DNA of 64,000 nucleotides from Neostapfia colusana. Taxonomy: Eukaryota; Streptophyta; Magnoliopsida; Poales; Poaceae. Numbering within the stretch: the first letter of the stretch is position 1; the number at the start of each line of letters is the position of its first letter. Positions 11,656-20,854 of this stretch are shown piece by piece. A program made the position numbers and the translations under genes. The notes under the pieces are model-generated. The model was not told where the DNA came from. It ran no database searches and saw nothing but the letters and a program-made list of their open reading frames with translations. The stretch is taken from the NCBI GenBank assembly GCA_030760725.1, contig JASWHV010000012.1, forward strand, positions 81,914,968-81,978,967, given 5' to 3'.

Positions 11656-11689
11656 TTATCTAACCTAATTTTAAATTCTTTTGTTTTAG
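11656..11689 (+). other. Acceptor-like site abutting the extra ORF
   Basis: A CTAAC branch-point-like motif at 11660-11664, a T-rich tract and TTTTAG ending at 11689 sit directly before the ATG. The spacing of about 26 nt fits plant introns. See the matching sites before the gags of F, A and B. Confidence 0.5.
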
Positions 11690-12469
11690 ATGGTTCGCAT
11701 GATTCGCACCGCTCGTAAGTCCACGGGAGGGAGAGTTCCCGTAGTTGCCCTTGCTGAAAGAGAGGAGAGTCGTCCAGTGACGTACCTTTCCTACGGATTG
11801 GCAGTAGGAGATTTGTTGCGCCGTCTTCGACGTATGCTCGAAGCCGCCGGCAATACGGGCAAGCTCATCATCCACTATAACTCCACCAGGACCATCCGTG
11901 AGAAGAGGGAAGAATGGAGTTCGGAGATGAGGATTATACACGAGAATCAGCTGCTTAAGATCCACCACTCTCCAGCTTGTCGAGCAACACAAGTTGACGC
12001 GGAGAGAGATGTCACTTGGGAGGCCATCACCTGCCAGAGTCACATCTATCGTCGCCACTTGGACAAAACTGAGTACATGTATGTCCTCCAACGTGAGAGT
12101 GGTACTACGGAGTACAAGTACCCACCGGTGCAGCAAGGGACTTCCCATGAGCACATGGACTTGTGCTTGGAGGATGCTGCTATGCTCAGCACTCGACTGC
12201 AGGAGTGTCAACAAGAACTTCAGGATGTCCGAGACACTCTGAAGGAGACGGAGGCATTGCTGCGAGCTTGCTTAAAGACGAGAGAAAGAGGAGATGGAAA
12301 TGAACTGTGTGTCACCGTAAGTGATCCATGGACCCCTGACTCCCCGGATCGCCGAGCAATCAGGCGTCGTCGCACTTCTCCACCAGCAGCCTCCCCACCC
12401 AAAGCAGAGTCAGAAGGTAGCCGAAATGAGGAGGAAGATCCCGAGGAGCCAGCTCAAGAGGATGAGTAG
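11690..12469 (+). CDS. Extra ORF of element F with a histone H3-like N-terminal tail (259 aa)
   Basis: This intact ORF lies between the PBS and gag, and I do not recognise its family. Its first residues, MVRMIRTARKSTGG, align without gaps to the histone H3 tail: after removal of Met, 12 of the first 21 positions are identical (R2, T6, A7, R8, K9, S10, T11, G12, G13, P16, L20, A21). H3 lysine 4 is replaced by Ile and lysine 14 by Arg, while lysine 9 and its full context are kept. The body (about residues 30-150) has no motif I know. Residues about 156-201 are leucine/glutamate-rich and likely form a coiled coil, followed by a basic patch (RRAIRRRR, about 221-228) and an acidic tail. The ATG directly follows a splice-acceptor-like sequence (CTAAC at 11660, T-rich tract, AG at 11689). 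The start is chosen because it is the first ATG and gives exact H3 register. I infer a nuclear, chromatin-related role. Confidence 0.85.
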   Translation: MVRMIRTARKSTGGRVPVVALAEREESRPVTYLSYGLAVGDLLRRLRRMLEAAGNTGKLIIHYNSTRTIREKREEWSSEMRIIHENQLLKIHHSPACRATQVDAERDVTWEAITCQSHIYRRHLDKTEYMYVLQRESGTTEYKYPPVQQGTSHEHMDLCLEDAAMLSTRLQECQQELQDVRDTLKETEALLRACLKTRERGDGNELCVTVSDPWTPDSPDRRAIRRRRTSPPAASPPKAESEGSRNEEEDPEEPAQEDE

Positions 12470-12771
12470 TGTAGAGTCTTTCCCCTAGCTAGCAAGAGGT
12501 CGAGTAGTCGAGTCGTTACGTATTTAATGGTGTGATAATGCTTGGTGTGTGACGTGAGTTGTGGAAGCCATGAGCAAGTGTCCACAGCCTCGTCTTCAGA
12601 TTGTTTTGCTTTGGTGTGTGAACCCACAGGAAATAATAGTGCATTTATTGGGTGTGAAATATAAAACCCTCGTAAGATTTTAACAAAACTTCAACACTTC
12701 AAAGTACAAACAAGTGAAAGTAGTAAGATGATACTAGATGCTTTCAAATTAACATTTGTTGATTCTGCCAG
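12470..12771 (+). other. Spacer between extra ORF and gag of F, ending in acceptor-like site
   Basis: About 300 bp without coding potential. It ends with TTAAC (12749-12753), a T-rich stretch and CTGCCAG at 12765-12771, directly before the gag ATG. This resembles a 3' splice site and would allow a second mRNA that starts with gag. Confidence 0.45.
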
Positions 12772-15700
12772 ATGGCCGGAAGAGGAAAAGGACGTGCTGC
12801 CAACCCCGCCAACAACAATGATGAGGCATGCAACTCTCATCTTTCTGGAGGCCAGAACCGGGGTGGTCGCCGTGAAGAAGTTGATCCTCTCCACCAAATG
12901 CTGGAGAATCAAAATCAGCTCATCCAGAACTTGACTCAAGTAGTGGCCAACTTGCATCAAGTTCCACCTCCACAAGCTGCACCACGCCAACCAAGGTTGA
13001 GTGAGTTTCTAGGAACTCAACCTCCAAAGTTTGCAAGTGCTGCTGAACCTCTGGAGGCAGATGATTGGCTGAAGACCATTGAAAGTAAGATGAGAATCAT
13101 ACAATGCCAAGGGTATGAGAGGGTGCTGTTTGCCTCTCATCAATTGCAGGGACCTGCTGCTGATTGGTGGACCGCCTACGTGGCCGCCCATCATGACCCT
13201 GAGAGCATCACTTGGGAAGAGTTCAAGCGTAGCTTCCGCAACCATTACATCCCAAGGGGTGAACTCAAAAACAAGAGGAAAGAGTTTTTGGGACTGCAGC
13301 AGGGAAACATGACGGTGAGGGAATACCTCACTAAATTCACTCAACTATCCCGTTATGCTCCACGAGACATAGAGACAGATGAGCAGAAACAAGATTGTTT
13401 CGTGGAAGGACTTACCGCAGAGATGCAGTGTGCAATGTCCTCCAATGAGTATGAAAGCTTTCAAAAGATGGTGGACAGAGCATTTGTGGTGGAAAGGAAG
13501 CTGAAGGCCCTGGAAAATGAGAATAAGAGGAAGGCTGGGTGGTCACATCAAGCCTCAGGGAGCAACACCCGCCCACGTATGATGCAGCAACCTACGGGGC
13601 AGACGAGCCGTGCTGCGGTACCCTATTCAGCACCAAGAGGGTACAACCCAAACTACAGGCCTCCCGCAGCACCAGCACAGCCGCAACGTCAGTTTGTACA
13701 ACAGCCTCGCCCCGCATATCCACCTCGACCAGCAGTGCAAGGACCCCCAAACCAACCCCAAGACAACAAGGGCCAAGCATCTAAGATTGGGGTGCAATGT
13801 TTCAGCTGTGGTGAAGTGGGGCACTACGCCCATAAGTGTCCAAAGAAGAAGCCCACGCAGCCACAGCAGCAGAACGTAATGAGAGGACGGGTGAACCACG
13901 TCACTATGGAGGAAGCACAAGAGGCACCCGACGTGGTAGTTGGTAAGTTTCCTGCCAATTTACACCTTGCAACTCTGCTGTTTGATTCTGGTGCTACCCA
14001 TTCGTTCATTGCTCAAGGGTTTGTTAAGAAGCATGACCTAGCGACCACACAAATGAACCATATGCTAGCGGTAAATTCTCCAGGTGGAGAAATAAGGACA
14101 AGACAAGTGTGTCCCAAAGTGAACCTAGACATTAATGGGGTAGTATTTACCGCTAACCTCATAGTGATCGATTCACAAGGGATAGATATTATTTTGGGTA
14201 TGGATTGGTTGACCAAACATAAAGGAATCATCCATTGTTCGACCAGAACGGTGGAACTAACTCACCCTAGTGGCACAAGAGTAAAGTTCATAACGATACA
14301 TGAGCCTAGGAGGGACATTAAATTAAATCAAGTGGAGGTGAAAGTTGAGGAAATCAGGACTATCAGGGAATATCCAGATGTTTTTCCGGAGGAGTTGCCA
14401 GGAATGCCTCCCGACCGTGACGTGGAATTCGCAATCGAGCTAGTACCGGGAACAGCCCCGATATACAAGAGACCTTATCGAATGGACTCCAAGCAGCTAG
14501 AAGAGCTCAAGGATCATTGGAGGGAATTGACGGAAAAGGGGTATGTTCGCCCTAGTTCCTCACCATGGGGAGCTCCGGTAATATTTGTGCCTAAGAAAGA
14601 TGGAACTCAAAGGTTATGCGTGGATTACCGTGCCTTGAATGAGGTGACCATCAAGAACAAGTATCCATTACCCCGCATTGAAGACTTGTTTGATCAGTTG
14701 AGGGGAGCTTGCGTGTTCTCGAAAATTGATCTCAGGTCGGGATACCACCAACTCAAGATAAGGCAATCTGATATTCCCAAGACAGCTTTCGTATCTCGGT
14801 ACGGACTGTATGAATACACTGTCATGCCTTTCGGGCTAACCAATGCCCCGGCATATTTCATGTACCTCATGAACAAGGTATTCATGGAATATCTGGACAA
14901 ATTTGTGGTGGTTTTCATAGATGATATTCTCGTCTTCTCCAAAGATGAAGAAGAACATGAGAAACATCTAAGGTTGGTGTTACAAAGGCTGAGAGAACAC
15001 CAACTATATGCCAAGTTGAGCAAGTGTGAGTTTTGGCTAAAGAGAGTTCCCTTTTTAGGGCATATAATCTCGGAGGGAGGAATCTCCGTAGATCCCGCCA
15101 AAATCGAAGATATCCAGAAATGGAAAACCCCTGAAAATGTCGGGGAAGTTCGAAGCTTTTTGGGATTGGCTGGATACTATCGACGGTTTATTGAGGGATT
15201 CTCCAAGATCTCGAGACCTCTCACCAAACTATTGGAAAAGGGAATCACATTCACCTGGACGCCACAGTGCGATACGAGCTTTCAGGAGCTAAAGAAGAGA
15301 TTGACAACAGCCCCCGTGTTGGTTATGCCAGATATGCAGAAGAATTTCACGGTGTACTGCGATGCCTCTGGAAACGGGTTGGGATGTGTTCTCATGCAAG
15401 AGGGACATGTCGTGGCATATGCATCCCGGCAGCTTCGGAAGCACGAGAAGAACTATCCTACACATGACTTAGAACTAGCTGCAGTGGTACACGCGTTGAA
15501 AATTTGGCGGCACTATTTGATGGGGAAGAGGACAGAGATATATACGGATCATAAGAGTTTGAAGTACATATTCACACAGCCAGATCTCAACCTTAGACAA
15601 AGGAGATGGTTAGAGCTAATCAATGACTTTGATGTAGGCATCAACTATCATCCCGGGAAAGCAAACGTCGTGGCCGATGCCTTGAGTCGGAAAGTGCAGG

Positions 15701-16101
15701 TCAATAAGTTGAGCTTGAAGGATATGCCTGCAGAATTGAAGGACGAGGTTATAAGGCTTAATCTATGTCTAGTAAATAGTGGTGAAGCCATCGCCATGGA
15801 AGTGGACTCCACACTTGAGCGAGACATACGCGAGGGACAAAAGAATGATGAGAAGGTACAAGAGATCAGACAGCTCATCAAGGAAAATAAAGCTCCTGGT
15901 TTTAGAGAGGATGAACAAGGAACGGTGTGGCACGGGAAAAGGATCTGTGTGCCAGAAGTAAAGGAGATTCGTAAATTAATTTTGAAGGAGGCGCACGATT
16001 CCGACTATTCCATTCATCCTGGGAGTACGAAGATGTATCAAAAGCAGGTATTGGTGGTATGGCATGAAGCGAGATGTCGCGGAACATGTTGCCCTATGTG
16101 A
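12772..16101 (+). CDS. Element F Gag-Pol (Gag, protease, RT, RNase H, start of integrase), 1109 aa
   Basis: This single open frame encodes Gag fused to most of Pol. The protein starts MAGRGKGRA, like the tail of plant H2A and similar to H4. A capsid domain (about residues 75-260, with FLGTQPPKF and DWWTAY) is followed by a CX2CX4HX4C zinc knuckle (C343-C356: CFSCGEVGHYAHKC), protease with FDSGATHSF (D405), RT with the FIDD box (D717-D718) and RNase H opening with VYCDASG (D864). The start of the integrase zinc domain (HDSDYSIHPGSTK) lies near the end. Catalytic residues checked are intact. Near 16050 a small deletion shifts the frame; the rest of the integrase continues in the ORF at 16064. 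The last residues after MYQKQ are out of frame. Confidence 0.95.
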   Translation: MAGRGKGRAANPANNNDEACNSHLSGGQNRGGRREEVDPLHQMLENQNQLIQNLTQVVANLHQVPPPQAAPRQPRLSEFLGTQPPKFASAAEPLEADDWLKTIESKMRIIQCQGYERVLFASHQLQGPAADWWTAYVAAHHDPESITWEEFKRSFRNHYIPRGELKNKRKEFLGLQQGNMTVREYLTKFTQLSRYAPRDIETDEQKQDCFVEGLTAEMQCAMSSNEYESFQKMVDRAFVVERKLKALENENKRKAGWSHQASGSNTRPRMMQQPTGQTSRAAVPYSAPRGYNPNYRPPAAPAQPQRQFVQQPRPAYPPRPAVQGPPNQPQDNKGQASKIGVQCFSCGEVGHYAHKCPKKKPTQPQQQNVMRGRVNHVTMEEAQEAPDVVVGKFPANLHLATLLFDSGATHSFIAQGFVKKHDLATTQMNHMLAVNSPGGEIRTRQVCPKVNLDINGVVFTANLIVIDSQGIDIILGMDWLTKHKGIIHCSTRTVELTHPSGTRVKFITIHEPRRDIKLNQVEVKVEEIRTIREYPDVFPEELPGMPPDRDVEFAIELVPGTAPIYKRPYRMDSKQLEELKDHWRELTEKGYVRPSSSPWGAPVIFVPKKDGTQRLCVDYRALNEVTIKNKYPLPRIEDLFDQLRGACVFSKIDLRSGYHQLKIRQSDIPKTAFVSRYGLYEYTVMPFGLTNAPAYFMYLMNKVFMEYLDKFVVVFIDDILVFSKDEEEHEKHLRLVLQRLREHQLYAKLSKCEFWLKRVPFLGHIISEGGISVDPAKIEDIQKWKTPENVGEVRSFLGLAGYYRRFIEGFSKISRPLTKLLEKGITFTWTPQCDTSFQELKKRLTTAPVLVMPDMQKNFTVYCDASGNGLGCVLMQEGHVVAYASRQLRKHEKNYPTHDLELAAVVHALKIWRHYLMGKRTEIYTDHKSLKYIFTQPDLNLRQRRWLELINDFDVGINYHPGKANVVADALSRKVQVNKLSLKDMPAELKDEVIRLNLCLVNSGEAIAMEVDSTLERDIREGQKNDEKVQEIRQLIKENKAPGFREDEQGTVWHGKRICVPEVKEIRKLILKEAHDSDYSIHPGSTKMYQKQVLVVWHEARCRGTCCPM

Positions 16102-17233
16102 CACATGTCAGTTGGTGAAAGCAGAACATCAACGACCCGCGGGATTGCTGCAACCACTCAAAGTGCCTGAATGGAAGTGGGAAGAGATCAGCATGGACTT
16201 TGTCGTGGGATTGCCTAGGACCCAGTCCGGGTATGATTCAATATGGGTTATTATTGATAGGCTAACCAAGGTAGCTCATTTCATCCCTGTGAAAGAAAGC
16301 TACAGCGGATCCAAATTGGCAGAATTGTACATGTCAAGGATTGTGTGTTACCATGGAGTGCCGAAGAAGATAGTGTCGGATCGAGGGACGCAGTTCACCT
16401 CGAGGTTTTGGCAAAAGTTGCATGAAACCATGGGAACCCATCTGAATTTCAGTTCTGCCTATCATCCCCAAACTGACGGGCAGACGGAGAGAACCAATCA
16501 GATCCTTGAAGATATGTTAAGGGCATGTGCACTCAAAAACAATAGGAGTTGGGACAAAAACTTACCGTATGCGGAGTTTTCCTATAACAACAGTTATCAA
16601 GCTAGTATGAAGATGTCACCGTTTGAAGCTTTGTATGGAAGGAAGTGCAGAACTCCCCTATTTTGGAACCAAACAGGAGAAAGTAAAGTGTTTGGTCCCG
16701 AAGTGCTACAAGAAGCCGAGGCAAAGGTGAGGGAGATTCGCAACAACTTGAGGATAGCACAGACACGCCAGAAGAGTTATGCTGATGTACGAAGAAGAGA
16801 GCTCGTTTTCAACGTGGGAGACTATGTTTATCTCAAGGTGTCCCCTATCAGAGGACTTCGTCGGTTCAAGGTGAAAGGGAAGTTGTCACCTCGATACATC
16901 GGACCCTTTCAAGTTTTGGAAAGAAAAGGCGAAGTGGCGTACCAACTAGAGTTGCCGGTTCATCTGTCGGACGTGCACGATGTGTTCCATGTGTCGCAAC
17001 TCAAGAAATGTCTGAGGACGCCTGAGGAGGTGTTACCCATGAACGAAGTGGATGTAGCTGAGGATTTGTCTTATGCCGAGCAACCATACAAGATTTTGGA
17101 GACAATGGAACGCCTCACCAGAAATAAGAGAATCAGGATGTGCAAGGTGCAGTGGAAACATCACTCAGAAGAGGAAGCCACCTGGGAGCGGGAAGATGAG
17201 CTTAAGGCACAATTTCCGGAATTGTTTTCTTAG
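16064..17233 (+). CDS. Element F integrase core, C-terminal domain and chromodomain (389 aa)
   Basis: This frame continues Pol after the frameshift near 16050 and is not likely to be a separate gene; its nominal first Met lies within the zinc-binding domain. It holds the second half of the HHCC zinc finger (C12, C15), the catalytic triad D45, D106 and E142 with the expected DX35E spacing (SMDFVVG, VSDRGTQF, GQTERTNQ), the KSYAD and LxPRYIGPF segments of the C-terminal domain, and a chromodomain over about residues 335-389 (VQWKHHSEEEATWERED ... FPELF). In chromoviruses this domain directs integration, and in some cases it binds histone H3 methylated at lysine 9. The stop codon lies 44 bp before the 3' LTR. 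Confidence 0.93.
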   Translation: MKRDVAEHVALCDTCQLVKAEHQRPAGLLQPLKVPEWKWEEISMDFVVGLPRTQSGYDSIWVIIDRLTKVAHFIPVKESYSGSKLAELYMSRIVCYHGVPKKIVSDRGTQFTSRFWQKLHETMGTHLNFSSAYHPQTDGQTERTNQILEDMLRACALKNNRSWDKNLPYAEFSYNNSYQASMKMSPFEALYGRKCRTPLFWNQTGESKVFGPEVLQEAEAKVREIRNNLRIAQTRQKSYADVRRRELVFNVGDYVYLKVSPIRGLRRFKVKGKLSPRYIGPFQVLERKGEVAYQLELPVHLSDVHDVFHVSQLKKCLRTPEEVLPMNEVDVAEDLSYAEQPYKILETMERLTRNKRIRMCKVQWKHHSEEEATWEREDELKAQFPELFS

Positions 17234-17260
17234 AAACACCAATCTCGAGGACGAGATTTC

Positions 17261-17278
17261 TTTTAAGGGGGGTAGAGC
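17261..17278 (+). other. Polypurine tract of F
   Basis: TTTTAAGGGGGGTAGAGC directly precedes the 3' LTR. The purine run primes plus-strand DNA synthesis. Confidence 0.9.
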
Positions 17279-20200
17279 TGTAACACCCCAAATTTTTAGT
17301 CAAGACTTAAATTTTGATTTAGAACCATAAACCATGTTCAGAGGGGAATTTAGAAATTTTTGGACGTATTGCATGTTTTGCAAAAATTCAAATTCAAACT
17401 GGAATTCAAATTATACTCAAAACAGAAATGAAATGAAAAAGAAAAAGGAAAGCCAGAAAAAAACTGGCCAGTGGGCCGAAACCCCAGCCGGCCCAGCTAA
17501 CCCCCGCGCAGCCCGCCCCCGCGCGCGCCGCTCTGCCCCTCGCTGACATGTGGGACCCGCCTGTCATCCCTAACCCCGCGACCCCGGACTCTCTCCCGCG
17601 CGCTCGATCGCAACCGATCGGGAAATCGTGTTTTGCGGCCGAATTCTGGAACTAGCGGACTCCAACTCGATCACAACAGAACCACCGCCCTCCCCCGGCT
17701 ATAAAACCCACCGATCCGATCAGTTTTTCGCACGCGATCGCCGATTTTCACTCCGGTGAGCACCGAGACTTCGCCGGTGAATTTTGGCCGATCTAAGCTC
17801 GGAAACTCTGATCTAACTCGCTAGTTTTGATCCACCGCCTCCGGGGAACTTTGCAGGTGCAGAAAACCCGAAGACTTACGGTGCAAATCCAGCTCCGACG
17901 AGCTTCGCCGTGGTTTTGCCTCGGACCTCGCCGCCGAGCACTTTCCAGGACCCCCGAGCTCGAGAAAACCCCCGAGGTGAGATCCCTGACCTCCCCTCTA
18001 CCGATCTAGGCCATAAGATCACAGTTCTAGGTAGAATTCTCGAGGATCCGAAAAATTCCGGCGAGATCGCCGCTTCCCGCCGCCGTGCGCCGCCGGCAGC
18101 GCCGCCCGCGCTCGATCAGAGCGACGTGGCCGCTTGTGCGCCGTTTATTTTAAATCGCACGGTAGACTTTAAAACCCCGCGTACCGGTTCGATGTTATAA
18201 TCTCAGCCGTCGGTTTAAAATCAGACGGTCCACGTCAGTCCCGCGTTATAAAGACTGGAATTCTTACGTGCTACCCCCTGGGGTTCTCTGGAATTGAGAG
18301 CTAGCCCCGGAAACTTCAGATCTAGCCCCTGGAACTCCAGAAAATCATGTAAATTCATTTAAAAATCAGTTTTAGCCCCTAGACTTAATAGAAATTAAGA
18401 AAAACACCTCTGAAGAGTGTAGCTAGACCCCTGGAGATTATGAAAATAATATTATATACCCTGTAATGGGGTGAATTCATTATTTTAGCCCTGTTTAGTA
18501 TTTAATTTAGAAAATTGAAAATGTAACTAGTGTTTAAATATTAAAAAGGGGGACAAACCTAATTGTCAAAATTAGTAAAAACTTTCTCAGTACTTAGAAA
18601 ACTTTGGAGTAAGATAAAAATATATTTTTGGGGCTGAAATAAATCTGTTTCATAAATTATTCACATTTAATAGTATAGGGGCACATTCTTAAGTAAAGAA
18701 TAGTTAAAGAAAAGTAGGAAAAATAATTATGAAATAGTATACATCAGAAGCCAAGGTCAAAATATGATCTTAAATTATTTAGGACCAGAACCTAATCTGT
18801 TTAGGTAGTGTGTATTACTAATTTAATAATAAAATGCACAATTATGCATAAGAATATAAATCTGAAAATATAGAAACTAGTAAATAATAAATGGAGTTTC
18901 TAAAGTACAAAGAATTCAGTTTAGGGTTGATAGAAATTATGAAGGCACCTATGGAGAAGAAAAATACTCTTCATACATATTTGGTAGTTTAATATATAAG
19001 GAATTTATTTAAAACTGAAACACACATATATACATATATATGTATATATATATATACATTATGTGAGTATAAATATGAACACCAAAGTAGGAATCATACA
19101 CATGTAAATAGAAGTGTGTGCAAGCCCCAAACCAACACACATAGAGTATCCACAACACATAAAATGGTAAAGAAAATTTCATAAATGTGAATGTGTTGTT
19201 TGTATGAAGTAGAAGTGTGAACTATGTCTTATGATTGTTGTTTTCCTTTTGCTATGTGTGATGGTATGGAGTAGAACCTGTTCAAGAGCAAGCTATCAGT
19301 TTTCAAGATCAGGACTACTCATTTCAAGAGCAGCAAGAAGGAGGCAAGTGTCCTTGACCACTTTGATCCTATGCTAGGATGTGTAGATAGAATTATTTGC
19401 ATTGTCAAATGAAATATGAAACCCATGCTAGGAAAGTTTCCCTAGAATTTCATTACCCTGTTTCCTTGTAGCTTGGGTTGGGATTTATTTTACCATGTCA
19501 TATATTTACATGCATTTGCTTAGCCATGCTTAGAATGGGATATTTGGGACATGAGATCATCAGTTTATATTACCATACTCTTGAATGAGACATTGTGAAT
19601 TATGTAGAGGTAGGGATCAAGGCAAGTTGGATGTTTTGGTTGTGTGCTGGGTGCACGAGACTTGGGTTTGTGTTTAGTACTTGCCTGGATCCTAAGGACC
19701 GGTTCATGGAGCATGTAACCCGGCTTTACAGTGCCAACCACATGCTGAGATGGGGCAGCTTAGCCAATTAATTAGGTGTATCCCCGGCGTAGTATGGGTG
19801 TGTTGGATGGTGCGGGGAGTAGGTGTCAGCTGGACTACCATATGAACCGCAAGGCTCAAGAGGGGGCCACTGCAGCGGGGTTGGAGCCTCTTGTATGCTG
19901 TTAGGGGTGAAACCTCAGTGGGCCCACGCTCGTCGGGAATCCCTTTGTAAAGGCTTTGTAGTGATCTCTTGGCCGCACACCTGAGAAGTGTGAATGTGGA
20001 ACGTAGCCACTGGCATAATGGAGGTTCTTTTAGTCCACCCGGCAACGGGGGATGAAATCACTACTTGTGGGTACAGTGGTACAAACTCTGCAGAGTCAAA
20101 ACTGTCTTGACAGCCGTGCTCACGGTTAAGAGCGGCCTGGACTTATTCATGATTAGAGGATTGACGGTTTTGGAGGTTAAGCGGGAAGCTTAACATTGGA

Positions 20201-20744
20201 AATGATGTTATGATTATTTGGTTATGATGATTAGGATGGGAGATTGGGACCATTTCACCTGTGTAGTAATGTAGGTGCTTAATAAGCTAAGGTGATAGGT
20301 ATTAATTGCGTAGTGCTTTAACCATGAGTTCAACCTCTCCTTGTTCTAGCCATGCATGATATAATTTTCCCACACTTGCTGAGTACCATTGGTACTCAAC
20401 CTTGCATATTTGTTGGTTTATATTGCTGCTCAGGTCAAGATAATGAGGTGGTGTATAATGACCAAGACTTTGGACCCGAGGAAGGATTCTAGGTTCATGA
20501 AGACCCCCCCCGGGCAACACCTGTGATGGAGCCCCAAAGAATAATTTTCCGCTGCTAGTTTATTTTCCTTGTGATGAACTTATTATTGTCCATCGAGACA
20601 TTTACTATGTAAGACTTACTTATATTCGACACCTGGCTTGTAATAAATGATGCTTCACTATTTGTCGTCACATGTATGAGCAAATGATCCTGGCATACAT
20701 GTGATATTCACTTGGTTGTTTCTTCGGAAAAACCGGGTGTGACA
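17279..20744 (+). repeat. Element F 3' LTR
   Basis: This 3,466-bp LTR is near-identical to the 5' LTR. By eye I found A/G at 9427 versus about 18714, G/A at about 10711 versus 19984, G/A at about 10956 versus 20233, and a 14-bp shorter microsatellite. It starts TGTAACACCCC and ends GGGTGTGACA, followed by the TSD copy. Confidence 0.97.
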
Positions 20745-20749
20745 AATGT
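20745..20749. repeat. Target-site duplication of F, right copy (AATGT)
   Basis: This is identical to 7987-7991 and marks the right edge of F's insertion. Confidence 0.97.
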
Positions 20750-20854
20750 CTTCAGCGAGGCCATCAAGTTGCAGGCGAATTTGTCGCTCAAAATGCTGTA
20801 TGATGCCCTTGGTACGAGGTGAATGTGGAAGGGCTTTCTCATCCTTTAGATCCC
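20750..20854 (-). pseudogene. Element G gag, N-terminal segment (part 2)
   Basis: Reading leftward, this short stretch encodes DEKALPHSPRTKG, then IIQHFERQIRLQLDGLAED. It continues in frame into YVTNERLG at 7991 when element F and one TSD copy are ignored. It therefore belongs to G's gag. Element A starts at 20855, so the rest of G's gag N-terminus and its 5' LTR must lie beyond A, outside this window, or be lost. Confidence 0.8.

Larger units (their letters stand above)
7992..20744 (+). mobile_element. Element F, young Tekay/Del-type chromovirus with an extra ORF
   Basis: This is a complete LTR retrotransposon of 12,753 bp. In order it holds the 5' LTR (7992-11471), a tRNA-iMet-type PBS, an extra ORF (11690-12469), gag-pol (12772-16101 and, after a frameshift, 16064-17233), the PPT and the 3' LTR (17279-20744). 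By eye the LTRs differ by about three substitutions and one 14-bp microsatellite change, which marks a very recent insertion. The pol order (protease, RT, RNase H, integrase, chromodomain) places it among chromoviruses, and the Gag and integrase style fits the Tekay/Del clade. The only obvious lesion is a frameshift near 16050, so the element probably needs help in trans to move. Confidence 0.95.
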
